A DNA stretch of 64,000 nt, from assembly GCF_900114785.1 (NCBI RefSeq), contig NZ_FOUG01000005.1, positions 124,001 to 188,000 of the forward strand, read 5' to 3'. The translations under genes were made by a program, and so were the position numbers. How positions within the stretch are numbered: the first letter of the stretch is position 1; every line of letters begins with the position of its first letter. The notes beneath the pieces were generated by a model. That model was not told the origin of the DNA, did no database searches, and was given only the letters and a program-made list of their open reading frames with translations. This document shows positions 23,472-31,167 of this stretch, piece after piece. Origin of the DNA: Variovorax sp. OV329 (GTDB lineage: Bacteria > Pseudomonadota > Gammaproteobacteria > Burkholderiales > Burkholderiaceae_C).

Positions 23472-24748
23472 GGATGGGCTTGCTCCGGAAGGGGCGTCGG
23501 GCGCGCAACGGCGTCCCGCACGGCCGCGAGCGCGAGCCCGCGATGACAGCGGCGGGCGATGGCGGTCATCAGCGCCCCCGCCAGCAGCAGGCCGGCCGGG
23601 ACGATCCAGGTGGTCCAAGCACCGGCCGACCAGGCGCGGCCGAACAGCGGCACCGGCGGCGCAACGCCGCTCATCCGGGCCAGCGAGCGGTAGTCCTGCG
23701 AGAACAGCCGCTGCAGCATCTCGACCACGAAGACCGCGCCGCCCGCCACCAGTGCCACCGCGAGGACCGCGCTCAGCGCCAGGGGCAGCAACGCCAGCAC
23801 CCCGTGGCGGTCCACCAGCCGCGCCGCCGCGGTGAACAGCCCCGTCAGCCCTTCGGGCATGAACATCATCACCAGCACGAACAGTGCGCCCTGGTAGAGC
23901 AGCCACGACTGCGTGGTGTCGGACACCGCATAGCCGAAGAAGCTCATCAGCGCAGCGCCCAGCGCAGGGCCGAAGAAGCTGCCGACACCGCCGATGTAGC
24001 TGTTGAGCACCACCGTGGCCGAGACGCCGGGGTCGAAGACCACGTAGTTGGCCGATTCGTTGCCCATCACCTGCAGGCCGCCCGCGATGCCCGAGAACAT
24101 CGCCGAGATGGCGAAGGCCGACACGCCCAGGCCGTGCACGTCGTAGCCCAGGAAGCGCAGGCGATGCTCGTTCTCGCGCAGCGCCAGCGTGAGCCGGCCC
24201 AGCGGCGTGCGGGTGTGGAAGTACAGCAGCGCCAGCGAGAGCAGCACCCAGGCCAGGGTCAGGTAGTAGACCTGCGTGGTCGATCCGAAGCTCAGCCCCC
24301 ACGCCGGCGCGCGCATCGTGGAGATGCCCGATTCGCCGCCGAACCAGCCCTTGAGCTGTGGTGCGAGTGCATGCAGCAGTTCCGCGATGGCCAGGGTGAT
24401 CATCGCGAAGGCCGTTCCGCTGCGCTGGGTGGCGAACCAGCCTGCGACCAGGCCGAAGCCCAGGCCGCCGAGGGCACCGACCAGCGGCATCAGCGGCGTC
24501 GGCAGCAGGCCGGTGCCGCCCAGGGCGTTCATCGCGTGCACCGTGGCGAAGGCGCCGACGCCGAAATAGGCCGCATGGCCGAAGGACAGCATGCCGGCGC
24601 GACCGGCCAGCAGGCTGTAGGCCGACGCGAACAGCGCGGCGATCAGCGCCTGGACGGATGCATTGAGCAGGCCGGCCGGCAGCAGGACCGGCATCGCGGC
24701 CAGCACGGCGACGGCCGCGAAGGAGAACACGAGTGGCGTGCGCATCAT
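23468..24748 (-). CDS. ABC transporter permease, LivM-like, with C-terminal extension
   Basis: This 426-residue inner-membrane permease has the LivM signature regions AGRAGMLSFGHAAYFGVGA and RTPLGRLTLALRENEHRLRF, followed by YVVFDPGVSATVVLNSYIGG. LivM proteins usually end soon after the segment MMFMPEGLTGLF. Here about 100 further residues follow, with two more predicted membrane helices (LALSAVLAVALVAGGAVFVV and IVPAGLLLAGALMTAIA). The start is the first of two consecutive ATG codons at 24748, five bases after the livH-like stop. The extension reads through in one frame without interruption, so it belongs to this protein and is not a fused remnant of the next gene. Confidence 0.92.
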   Translation of the reverse strand: MMRTPLVFSFAAVAVLAAMPVLLPAGLLNASVQALIAALFASAYSLLAGRAGMLSFGHAAYFGVGAFATVHAMNALGGTGLLPTPLMPLVGALGGLGFGLVAGWFATQRSGTAFAMITLAIAELLHALAPQLKGWFGGESGISTMRAPAWGLSFGSTTQVYYLTLAWVLLSLALLYFHTRTPLGRLTLALRENEHRLRFLGYDVHGLGVSAFAISAMFSGIAGGLQVMGNESANYVVFDPGVSATVVLNSYIGGVGSFFGPALGAALMSFFGYAVSDTTQSWLLYQGALFVLVMMFMPEGLTGLFTAAARLVDRHGVLALLPLALSAVLAVALVAGGAVFVVEMLQRLFSQDYRSLARMSGVAPPVPLFGRAWSAGAWTTWIVPAGLLLAGALMTAIARRCHRGLALAAVRDAVARPTPLPEQAHP

Positions 24749-24753
24749 CGTCT

Positions 24754-25695
24754 TCACGCCTTCTCGCCCATCAGGCCGGAGGGGCGCACCAGCAGCACCA
24801 GCAGCATCAGCGCGAAAGGCAGCGTGGCTGCGAGGCTCGAGAGCTTGAGCGTCAGCAGGCCGCCGGTGCTGCGGGCCCAATCGCCCGCCCCCACCAGCGC
24901 CAGCGCATCGGCCAGGCTGCGGTCCACGCCCACGGCCAGCGAGGTCAGCACGCCGATGAGCAGCGAGGCGAGCATCGCCCCGCCCAGCGAGCCCAGGCCG
25001 CCCACCACCACCACCACGAAGACCATCACCCCGACCTCCAGCGCCATGTTCGGGTTGGTGGTGTAGAAGGCTCCGGCGATGGCGCCCGCAAGGCCCGCGA
25101 GCGCCGCGCCGACGCCGAACACGCCCATGAAGACCAGCTGCACGTTGTGGCCCAGCGCCTCCACCATGCGCGGCTTGTAGATGGCCGAGCGCACCACGAT
25201 GCCGACCCGGGTGCGCGTCAGCAACAGGTAGATGGCTGCGAACATCGCCAGCGCAACGGCGCCCATCAGCACGCGGTACAGCGGGTACTGCTGGCTGCCG
25301 ATCACGAAGGCCGCCATGTCCAGCGCCGGCGGGATGCGGTAGTCCACCGGGTAGTTGCCGAAGAACAGCTTGATGGTCTCGGCGATGATGAAGGACAGCC
25401 CGAAGGTCAGCAGCAGCTCGTGCGCGTGGCCATGGCGGTGCACCCGGCGCAGGAACCAGCGCTCCACTCCCGCGCCGACCACCCCGGCCAGCAGCGTGGC
25501 CAGCACGACCGCCGGCCCGAACCCGACCAGGCCCTGCAAGGTGTAGGCGAAGTAGGCGCCCAGCATGTAGAACGAGGCGTGGGCGAAGTTGAGCACGCCC
25601 ATCATCCCGAAGATCAGCGTGAGTCCGGCCGAGACCATGAACAGCAGCAGGCCATGTATCACACCGTTGAGCAGCGAGAAGACGATCCAGTCCAT
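24754..25695 (-). CDS. ABC transporter permease, LivH-like
   Basis: This 313-residue inner-membrane permease has about eight hydrophobic segments. The LivH-type N-terminus SLLNGVIHGLLLFMVSAGLT is followed by IFGMMGVLNFAHASFYMLGA, and the VVVVVGGLGSLGGAMLAS segment lies near the C-terminus. It forms the translocation pore with the LivM-like subunit. The start lies three bases after the stop of the upstream SDR gene, so the two are co-transcribed. The matching receptor gene is not in this operon but lies about 4 kb upstream at 29552-30796. Confidence 0.93.
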   Translation of the reverse strand: MDWIVFSLLNGVIHGLLLFMVSAGLTLIFGMMGVLNFAHASFYMLGAYFAYTLQGLVGFGPAVVLATLLAGVVGAGVERWFLRRVHRHGHAHELLLTFGLSFIIAETIKLFFGNYPVDYRIPPALDMAAFVIGSQQYPLYRVLMGAVALAMFAAIYLLLTRTRVGIVVRSAIYKPRMVEALGHNVQLVFMGVFGVGAALAGLAGAIAGAFYTTNPNMALEVGVMVFVVVVVGGLGSLGGAMLASLLIGVLTSLAVGVDRSLADALALVGAGDWARSTGGLLTLKLSSLAATLPFALMLLVLLVRPSGLMGEKA

Positions 25696-25698
25696 GGC

Positions 25699-26490
25699 TC
25701 AGAGGTACTCGAGGTTGCCGTCGACGCTGATGGCCTGGCCGCTGAGGTTGCGCGCCGCTGGCGAGCACAGGAACAACGCCATCGCCGCCACATCGCTGGC
25801 GGTGACCATGCGCCGCAGCGAGATCTTGCGCAGGTAGTCCTCTCGCGTCTGCTCCACGCTGATGCCCATGGCGGCGGCGCGCGCGGCGATCACGCCGTCC
25901 ATGCGTTCGCCCTCCACCACCCCGGGAAGAATGGCGTTGACGCGCACGCCCTGCGGACCGAGCTCCATGGCCAGCGACTTGGTCAGGCCCACGATGGCCC
26001 ACTTGGTGGACGCGTAGGGCGTGCGGAAGGCATAGCCCAGGCGCCCCGCCACCGAACTCATCGCGATCAGGAGCGGGTTGGCGGACGACGCCTTCAGCAG
26101 CGGCACCGCGCGCCGCGCGAAGTAGAACTGGCTGTTGAGATTGACCGAGACGGTGCGCTCCCAGGCGAGCGCATCGAGGCTTTCGATCGGCCCGGTCGGC
26201 CCGGCGATGCCCGCGTTGTTGATCATCACGTCGAGGCCGCCGAGGCAGCCGCGCACGTCCTCGAACACCTGGTCGACGTCGGCGGGCACCGAGACGTCGG
26301 CCATGCTGCCGGTGACGCCGGGCGTCTCGGTGACCAGGCGGTCCAGCGCCGCGCGGTCGATGTCGCACACGTGGACCCGCGAGCCGGCCTCGTGGAAGGC
26401 ACGCGCAATGCAGGCGCCGATGCCGCTGGCACCGGCCGTGACGAGCACGCGCAGTTCCGGCAACGGTCGAAGGGATTCGTACAGGGGCAT
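25699..26490 (-). CDS. SDR-family oxidoreductase, first gene of the transporter/BKACE operon
   Basis: This 263-residue classical short-chain dehydrogenase has TAGASGIG for cofactor binding, NNAG, and catalytic SVAGRLGYAFRTPYASTK (Ser, Tyr, Lys all present). The C-terminus shows ISVDGNLEYL, as in FabG-like enzymes. The ATG at 26490 is preferred because GGAGG lies upstream; a longer form from 26523 has no such site. The residue after the second beta strand is Asp (VCDID), which indicates NAD(H) rather than NADP(H). It probably oxidises a hydroxy acid brought in by the transporter encoded directly downstream. The substrate is not deducible. Confidence 0.88.
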   Translation of the reverse strand: MPLYESLRPLPELRVLVTAGASGIGACIARAFHEAGSRVHVCDIDRAALDRLVTETPGVTGSMADVSVPADVDQVFEDVRGCLGGLDVMINNAGIAGPTGPIESLDALAWERTVSVNLNSQFYFARRAVPLLKASSANPLLIAMSSVAGRLGYAFRTPYASTKWAIVGLTKSLAMELGPQGVRVNAILPGVVEGERMDGVIAARAAAMGISVEQTREDYLRKISLRRMVTASDVAAMALFLCSPAARNLSGQAISVDGNLEYL

Positions 26491-26570
26491 GGGGGTCCTC
26501 CGCGATCGCGCGTCGCCACCCATGGCATCGCGTCGTCTGCCGCAGAGTCTCCCCGCCGGGCGCGCCGCGC

Positions 26571-26617
26571 CCTATGTGTCAGGCGCACACTTTTGCAGCC
26601 GCATCCATGTCATCGGC
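26571..26617. promoter_or_regulatory. 47-bp conserved intergenic element, copy 1 (contains TGTGY-N5-RCACA palindrome)
   Basis: This element lies between the divergent SDR/liv operon (start 26490) and the PucR-type regulator gene (start 26710). It matches 30906-30952 at 38 of 47 positions with no gaps. The core is an interrupted palindrome, TGTGT-CAGGC-GCACA (26575-26589), followed by TTTGCA and a conserved CATGTCATCGGC-like tail. Conservation at two separate divergent promoters marks it as an operator. The PucR-type regulator encoded next to it is the obvious candidate binder, which is an inference. Confidence 0.7.
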
Positions 26618-26709
26618 CCTCATGCATGCGGCGGCAGCGTCTGTTAGCCTAGGTCGGGACTTCGGGGCCCATGGCCTCCCGTGGCGACACAAGAAATCGA
26701 GACAGCACG

Positions 26710-28674
26710 ATGCGCACCACCCTAGAAGAGGAGACCGGCGAGCAGATCGCCTTGCAGCTCGTTCGCCTGCTGCACCAGGGCACCTCCACCGACGAATTCA
26801 CGCAATGCATGGTCGAGGCCGAGGCGCTGCCCGCCGGCCGGCCCGGCAAGTCCAACCTGGTCGAGGCGGTGCGCATGGCCATGGCCGTGCGCAACCGGCT
26901 CGAGCTGCTGCAGCAGCGCGAGAGCGGCATGCTGGCGGTGATCGAGTCGGCGCAGGAACTGTCCAGCCGCCTCGACCTCAACAGCCTGCTGGGCGCCATC
27001 GTGGCGCGCGCACGCAAGCTGCTGGGCTCCGACCTGGCCTGGCTGTCGGTGCACGACCCGGTGCGCGACGAGTTCCGCGTGCTGGTGGCGCAGGGTGCCA
27101 TCTCGCCACATGTGTCCGACATGGTGACGATGCGCGGGCGGGGCGTGGCCGGGGTGGTGATGTCCACCCGCCTGCCCTTCACCACGGCGGACTACCTGCA
27201 CGACACGCGCTTCACGCACGACGCCGGGCTGGACGAGGTCTTCCGCGAGGACGGCATTGCAGCCCTGGTCGGCGTGCCGCTGATCTGGGAGGGCGAGGTC
27301 ATCGGCCTTTTGTTCGTGGCCGACCGCTATCACCGCGTCCACACCACGCAAAGCCTGTCGATCCTGTGCACGCTCGCCACCCATGGCGCCGTGGCACTCA
27401 AGAACGCGCGCGACTTCGAGGCGCTGCACGCCGCGCTGGGCAAGGCCGATGCGGCGCGCGCCGAACTCGAGCGGCACCTGCGCGGCATCCAGACGGCGGC
27501 GGATGCGCACGAGCAGATGACTTCCCTGCTGGCGCGCGGCGCCTCGCTGTCCACGCTCTGCCAGTCGGTGGCGGAACTGCTCGGCGGCAGCCTGCTGGTG
27601 CTGGACGAGGCGGCGCAACCGATCAGCCAGGGCTCGGCAGCCGGCTACGCGGGCCAGGGTGCGCAGGGCTACGAGCCGCACGGCGCCCGCAGCGCCGAGC
27701 TTGCGCAGGCGTTGCGCCTGAGCCGCCAGCTCGGCCGCTCCGTCGAGGCCTACGCGCAGGACGGCGAATGCTGCCGCGTGATGCCGGTGATCGGCGGCGA
27801 CGACGTGCTGGGTGCCATCGCCCTCTTCCACCGCGGCGCGCTCGAAGAGGTCGCGGTGCGCACCTTCGAGCGCAGCTCCAGCGTGATCGGCATCGTGTTG
27901 TTGTCGCAGGAACGCATGGAAGCCGCGCGGAGCCGCAATGCCTCGGCGCTGCTGCGCACGCTGGTGTCGCCGCGCCAGGACGAGGCTGCGGTGCTGCTCA
28001 ACCGCGCCGAGCGGCTGGGGCTGGACTTGTCACAGCCGCTCGCGCTCCTGCTGGTGGAATTGGAAGAGCCAGGCGCCAGCTATGCGGCGCGGCACTTCCG
28101 TGCCATGGCTTCGATGGGGCGCGCCCTGGTCGACGAGATCGACGGCACGCTCGTCATCCTGTGCGCCGCCCCGCGGGCCTTCGACCTGCGCCAGGAGGTC
28201 TCCGCCTGGGCGCGTCGCCATGCGACGGCGATGCATCGCGGCGTGCTCTCCCGGCCGGCCGCGTCGCCGGCCGAGATCCCTGCGCTCTACGCCACGCTGC
28301 GGCGCGCGCTGGGGGTGCTGGGGCGCCTGGGCGTCCAGGGCCAGGTGCTGGCGCAGAACGAGCTGGCCTTGTACTCGGCGCTGTTCGAGACGCACGACCA
28401 GGCGAGCCTGTCGCACTTCCTCGACGCGACCATCGGCCCGCTCATTGCGCATGACCGCAAGCGCAATGCCCAGCTGGCGTCTACGCTGCTGTGCTACTTC
28501 GACTGCAACCAGAACGCCAAGACCACGGCGCAGCGCCTGGGCATCCATGTGAACACCGTGCGCCAGCGGCTCGCGAGCATCGAGGAGATGCTGGGGCACT
28601 GGGGCAATGCGGCGCGGGCGCTGGAGATCCACATGGCGCTGCGCCTCTGGAGCCTGATCGCGCCGGCCGCCTAG
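26710..28674 (+). CDS. GAF-domain transcriptional regulator with PucR/CdaR-type C-terminal HTH
   Basis: This 654-residue regulator has an N-terminal helical segment and a GAF domain at ~75-235 (from MLAVIESAQELSSRLDL to THGAVALKNAR). A second, more diverged sensory region follows, then a C-terminal PucR-type HTH (LLCYFDCNQNAKTTAQRL, then IHVNTVRQRL). Such proteins regulate catabolic operons in response to small ligands. The ATG at 26710 is used; an upstream in-frame ATG at 26671 would add 13 residues. It is divergent from the SDR/liv/BKACE operon and shares its intergenic region with the 47-bp element. Its 3' end overlaps the convergent SDR gene by four bases. Confidence 0.88.
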   Translation: MRTTLEEETGEQIALQLVRLLHQGTSTDEFTQCMVEAEALPAGRPGKSNLVEAVRMAMAVRNRLELLQQRESGMLAVIESAQELSSRLDLNSLLGAIVARARKLLGSDLAWLSVHDPVRDEFRVLVAQGAISPHVSDMVTMRGRGVAGVVMSTRLPFTTADYLHDTRFTHDAGLDEVFREDGIAALVGVPLIWEGEVIGLLFVADRYHRVHTTQSLSILCTLATHGAVALKNARDFEALHAALGKADAARAELERHLRGIQTAADAHEQMTSLLARGASLSTLCQSVAELLGGSLLVLDEAAQPISQGSAAGYAGQGAQGYEPHGARSAELAQALRLSRQLGRSVEAYAQDGECCRVMPVIGGDDVLGAIALFHRGALEEVAVRTFERSSSVIGIVLLSQERMEAARSRNASALLRTLVSPRQDEAAVLLNRAERLGLDLSQPLALLLVELEEPGASYAARHFRAMASMGRALVDEIDGTLVILCAAPRAFDLRQEVSAWARRHATAMHRGVLSRPAASPAEIPALYATLRRALGVLGRLGVQGQVLAQNELALYSALFETHDQASLSHFLDATIGPLIAHDRKRNAQLASTLLCYFDCNQNAKTTAQRLGIHVNTVRQRLASIEEMLGHWGNAARALEIHMALRLWSLIAPAA

Positions 28675-29447
28675 CGCCTCGCGAACTCCTTGCCGCCGAG
28701 GTAAAGGCGGTTGAACACCGGCGAGATCACCAGCTCGTTGATGCAGACATGCGGCGGCAGTTCGGCGACGAAGCGGATGGTGCGGCCCAGGTCTTCCTCC
28801 TGCAGCATGCGGGCCATGTCGTCCGCGCTCGGCGGCACCGGCCGGGACTGGAGGATGGGCGTGGCCACCTCGCCCGGGCACAGCGCCGTGGCGCGCAGGC
28901 CATGGACGCCCTCCTCGATGTTGAACGAGTGGCTGAGGGCCATCATGCCGGCCTTGGTGGCGGTGTAGGCCGGTCCGGTCAGGTGCGACAGATACCAGCC
29001 GACGAAGGACGCGACGTTGATCACCGTGCCGCGCCCCAGCGCACGCATGCCGTGCAGGACCGCCAGCGTGCAATAGGTGGCGCCGCTGAGGTTGACGGCC
29101 ACGACCTTGTCGAAGGTCTCGCCGTCGGTGTCGCCCCAGTAGCGCTTGGGGAAGTTGATGCCGGCGCTGTTGACCAGGATGCCGACCGGGCCGTGTGCCG
29201 CCTGGATGTCCTTGGCCACGCGCTGGACCGAGGCCTTGTCGGCGACGTCCAGCGGCATCGCGCTGATGGCGTCGTTTGCCACGCCGCCCTGCCGGGCCCT
29301 GTCCAGCGCGGCCTCCAGCTTGGCCGGGTCGCGGCCCGAGATGACCACGCGGCAGCCCGCGCGCGCCAGTTCGATGGCACCGGCCAGGCCGATGCCGCTG
29401 CCGCCACCGGTGACCCAGGCCAGCTGGCCTTCGAGAGATGAGCTCAT
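28671..29447 (-). CDS. SDR-family oxidoreductase (third SDR of the cluster)
   Basis: This 258-residue short-chain dehydrogenase begins MSSSLEGQLAWVTGGGSGIG. It has NSAG at the usual NNAG position and active-site residues in VASFVGWYLSHLTGPAYTATK. The residue pattern ISGRD after strand two (Arg following Gly) favours NADP(H). This contrasts with the SDR at 25699, so the two could run opposite oxidation and reduction steps. The start at 29447 follows an AAGGTTT region. It lies 104 bases downstream of the receptor gene (29552-30796) on the same strand and may be co-transcribed with it. The substrate is unknown. Confidence 0.88.
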   Translation of the reverse strand: MSSSLEGQLAWVTGGGSGIGLAGAIELARAGCRVVISGRDPAKLEAALDRARQGGVANDAISAMPLDVADKASVQRVAKDIQAAHGPVGILVNSAGINFPKRYWGDTDGETFDKVVAVNLSGATYCTLAVLHGMRALGRGTVINVASFVGWYLSHLTGPAYTATKAGMMALSHSFNIEEGVHGLRATALCPGEVATPILQSRPVPPSADDMARMLQEEDLGRTIRFVAELPPHVCINELVISPVFNRLYLGGKEFARR

Positions 29448-29551
29448 GAAACCTTCTCCGCCTTTGCTGCTGCCGCTCGGATGACGCGGCGGGTTGGATA
29501 CCCCGGATCGTAGTGGTGAAGCGGCAGCATGCGCCACACCCGCCTGTTCGC

Positions 29552-30796
29552 TCAGCCCGGACGCTGCATCTTGCAGCTGGCCTGCGCCGGCACCGACACC
29601 GCGTCGGCACTGAACATCTTCACCGGCTTGAAGCCCATGTCGGTGCCGTCCGCCTTGTACTTCGCATCCTTGGACACCACCGAGACCACCAGCGGCATCT
29701 GCACCTGGTGGTCGGCCGCGCGCATGCTCATCTCGCCCATCGGCGTCTTGAGCTTGCCGGTCTCCAGTGCCTTGGCGAAGGCGTTGACGTCGAGCGCGCC
29801 GTTGACGGGCCTGGTCCGCTTGAGCGCGTCGGTGACCATCTCCAGGCCGAACACGGTCTGTGGCTCGACGAACACCGGTGCATGGCCGATCTTCGCCGTG
29901 TAGTCGGCCACGAAGCGTTCGCCGTCGGCACCGGCGGCTTCCGCATTGAAGGCGTGCGCCACGTAGTTGCCGATGGCCAGCTCGCCCGCGTTGCTGACGT
30001 TGCCCGGCTGGTCGAGGTAGACGGTGCCGAAGCGCGCCTTGAGGCCGCTGGCCTTGGCCGCCTTCATCATGAGCAGCAGGTCGTTGGACCAGTTGCCGGT
30101 CATCACCGTGTCGGCGCCCGAGGCGCTGATCTTGGACACGTAGGGCGCGAAGTCCTGGATCTTGTTGACGTCGTGCAGCGTCTTCTCGACCACCTGGTAG
30201 CCGCCGGGACCTGCGTTGTCGACGATGGCCTGCTCCATGTCCTGGCCCCAGGAGTAGTTCTGGTTGATGGCATAGACCTTGGTGCCCAGTGCCTTGGACT
30301 CCTTCATCGCCTGCACCAGGGCCTTGGCACGGATCTGCGCGTTGCCGGCGAAGCGGAAGTGATAGAAGTTGCACTTCTCGCCTGTGAGCTCCAGCGCCTC
30401 GGCGCCGACGTTGATGTAGACGATTTCCTTGCCGGGGTTGCGCAGGTTGTGCTTGCGCACGTCCTCGGTAATCTGGCCGCCGATGGCGGACGAGGAGCCC
30501 TGCACGACGATCTGCACGCCATCGGCGATGGCCGCCTTGAGCTTTTCCGAAGCACCTGTCGGGCCGCCCTGGTTGTCGTACTCGACCAGCTGCACCGGCT
30601 CCCCGTTCCAGCCACCCGCGGCATTGAACCGGTCGATGGCATAGCGCACGCCAGCGCGGTAGGCCTGGCCGGAAGAGGCCTGCGGGCCGGACAGCGTCTC
30701 GACCATGCCGATCTTCACCGGCGCGGCCTGGGCCGCCGCGGCAAACAGGAGGGCGGCCGGCAGCGCGGCGCGGGCAAGGTGGCGAACGACGGTCAT
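29552..30796 (-). CDS. ABC transporter periplasmic substrate-binding protein, LivK-like
   Basis: This 414-residue type I periplasmic binding protein has a Sec signal (LARAALPAALLFAAAAQA). The mature N-terminus VKIGMVETLSGPQASSGQAY and the GSSSAIGGQITEDVRKHN loop are typical of the HAAT family. The C-terminus carries a single Cys (ASCKMQ). The ATG at 30796 has AAGGAG upstream. No permease or ATPase genes adjoin it, whereas the livHMGF-like set at 21997-25695 lacks a receptor. The shared 47-bp element upstream of both supports a functional pairing. The ligand is unknown. Confidence 0.92.
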   Translation of the reverse strand: MTVVRHLARAALPAALLFAAAAQAAPVKIGMVETLSGPQASSGQAYRAGVRYAIDRFNAAGGWNGEPVQLVEYDNQGGPTGASEKLKAAIADGVQIVVQGSSSAIGGQITEDVRKHNLRNPGKEIVYINVGAEALELTGEKCNFYHFRFAGNAQIRAKALVQAMKESKALGTKVYAINQNYSWGQDMEQAIVDNAGPGGYQVVEKTLHDVNKIQDFAPYVSKISASGADTVMTGNWSNDLLLMMKAAKASGLKARFGTVYLDQPGNVSNAGELAIGNYVAHAFNAEAAGADGERFVADYTAKIGHAPVFVEPQTVFGLEMVTDALKRTRPVNGALDVNAFAKALETGKLKTPMGEMSMRAADHQVQMPLVVSVVSKDAKYKADGTDMGFKPVKMFSADAVSVPAQASCKMQRPG

Positions 30797-31167
30797 GAAC
30801 TTGTCTCCTTCAGTGGTGGTTGTGGAGCCGCGCGCAACGCACTTCACGTCACGCCGCGCAGCGGCTGCTTGCGCTGGAGAAGTCTCTGCAAAGGGGGCCT
30901 TCGACCCTATGTGCCGGCCACACACATTTGCACGCGCTTCGATGTCATCGGCACGCGCCGGCGGTTGGCAAAGGCAAGGAATCGAGACGGTGGCGTGCAG
31001 CCTCCCTGGAAACCCGACCTGGGGCTTTCCCGTGCTGTCCGCAAATGACTGCCGGCGTTGCCGCGCCCGACCTTTCGGGCCGGCATGCCGCGCTCCAACA
31101 TCCGCCGCCAAGGCGCTGCATGTGGTCGCCGACCACGGCGCCCCACCAAGAAGCATTGGAGACTCTC
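30797..31167. other. 370-bp divergent intergenic region between receptor gene and tannase-like gene
   Basis: I see no credible gene here. Open frames through it on both strands lack suitable starts and homologous features. It holds the second copy of the 47-bp element at 30906-30952, the AAGGAG site of the receptor gene, and the GGAGA site (31157-31162) for the GTG start at 31168. Promoters for both flanking genes must lie here, but no clear -35/-10 pair stood out. Confidence 0.6.
30906..30952. promoter_or_regulatory. 47-bp conserved intergenic element, copy 2 (contains TGTGY-N5-RCACA palindrome)
   Basis: This is the second copy of the element at 26571-26617. It starts 110 bases upstream of the LivK-like receptor gene and 216 bases upstream of the tannase-like gene. 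The palindromic core is TGTGC-CGGCC-ACACA (30910-30924), followed by TTTGCA and GATGTCATCGGC. Substitutions relative to copy 1 sit mainly in the spacer and near the palindrome edges, as expected for a maintained protein-binding site. Confidence 0.7.

Noticed and set aside
26571..26597. Sigma-54 promoter (GG...GC) within the conserved 47-bp element
   Set aside because: The GG-to-GC spacing is wrong and differs between the two copies, so the palindrome is a better explanation.
30820..31167. N-terminal extension of the tannase-like protein
   Set aside because: It would add 116 residues without a signal and cross the conserved operator. The GTG at 31168 has a ribosome site and a lipoprotein signal.
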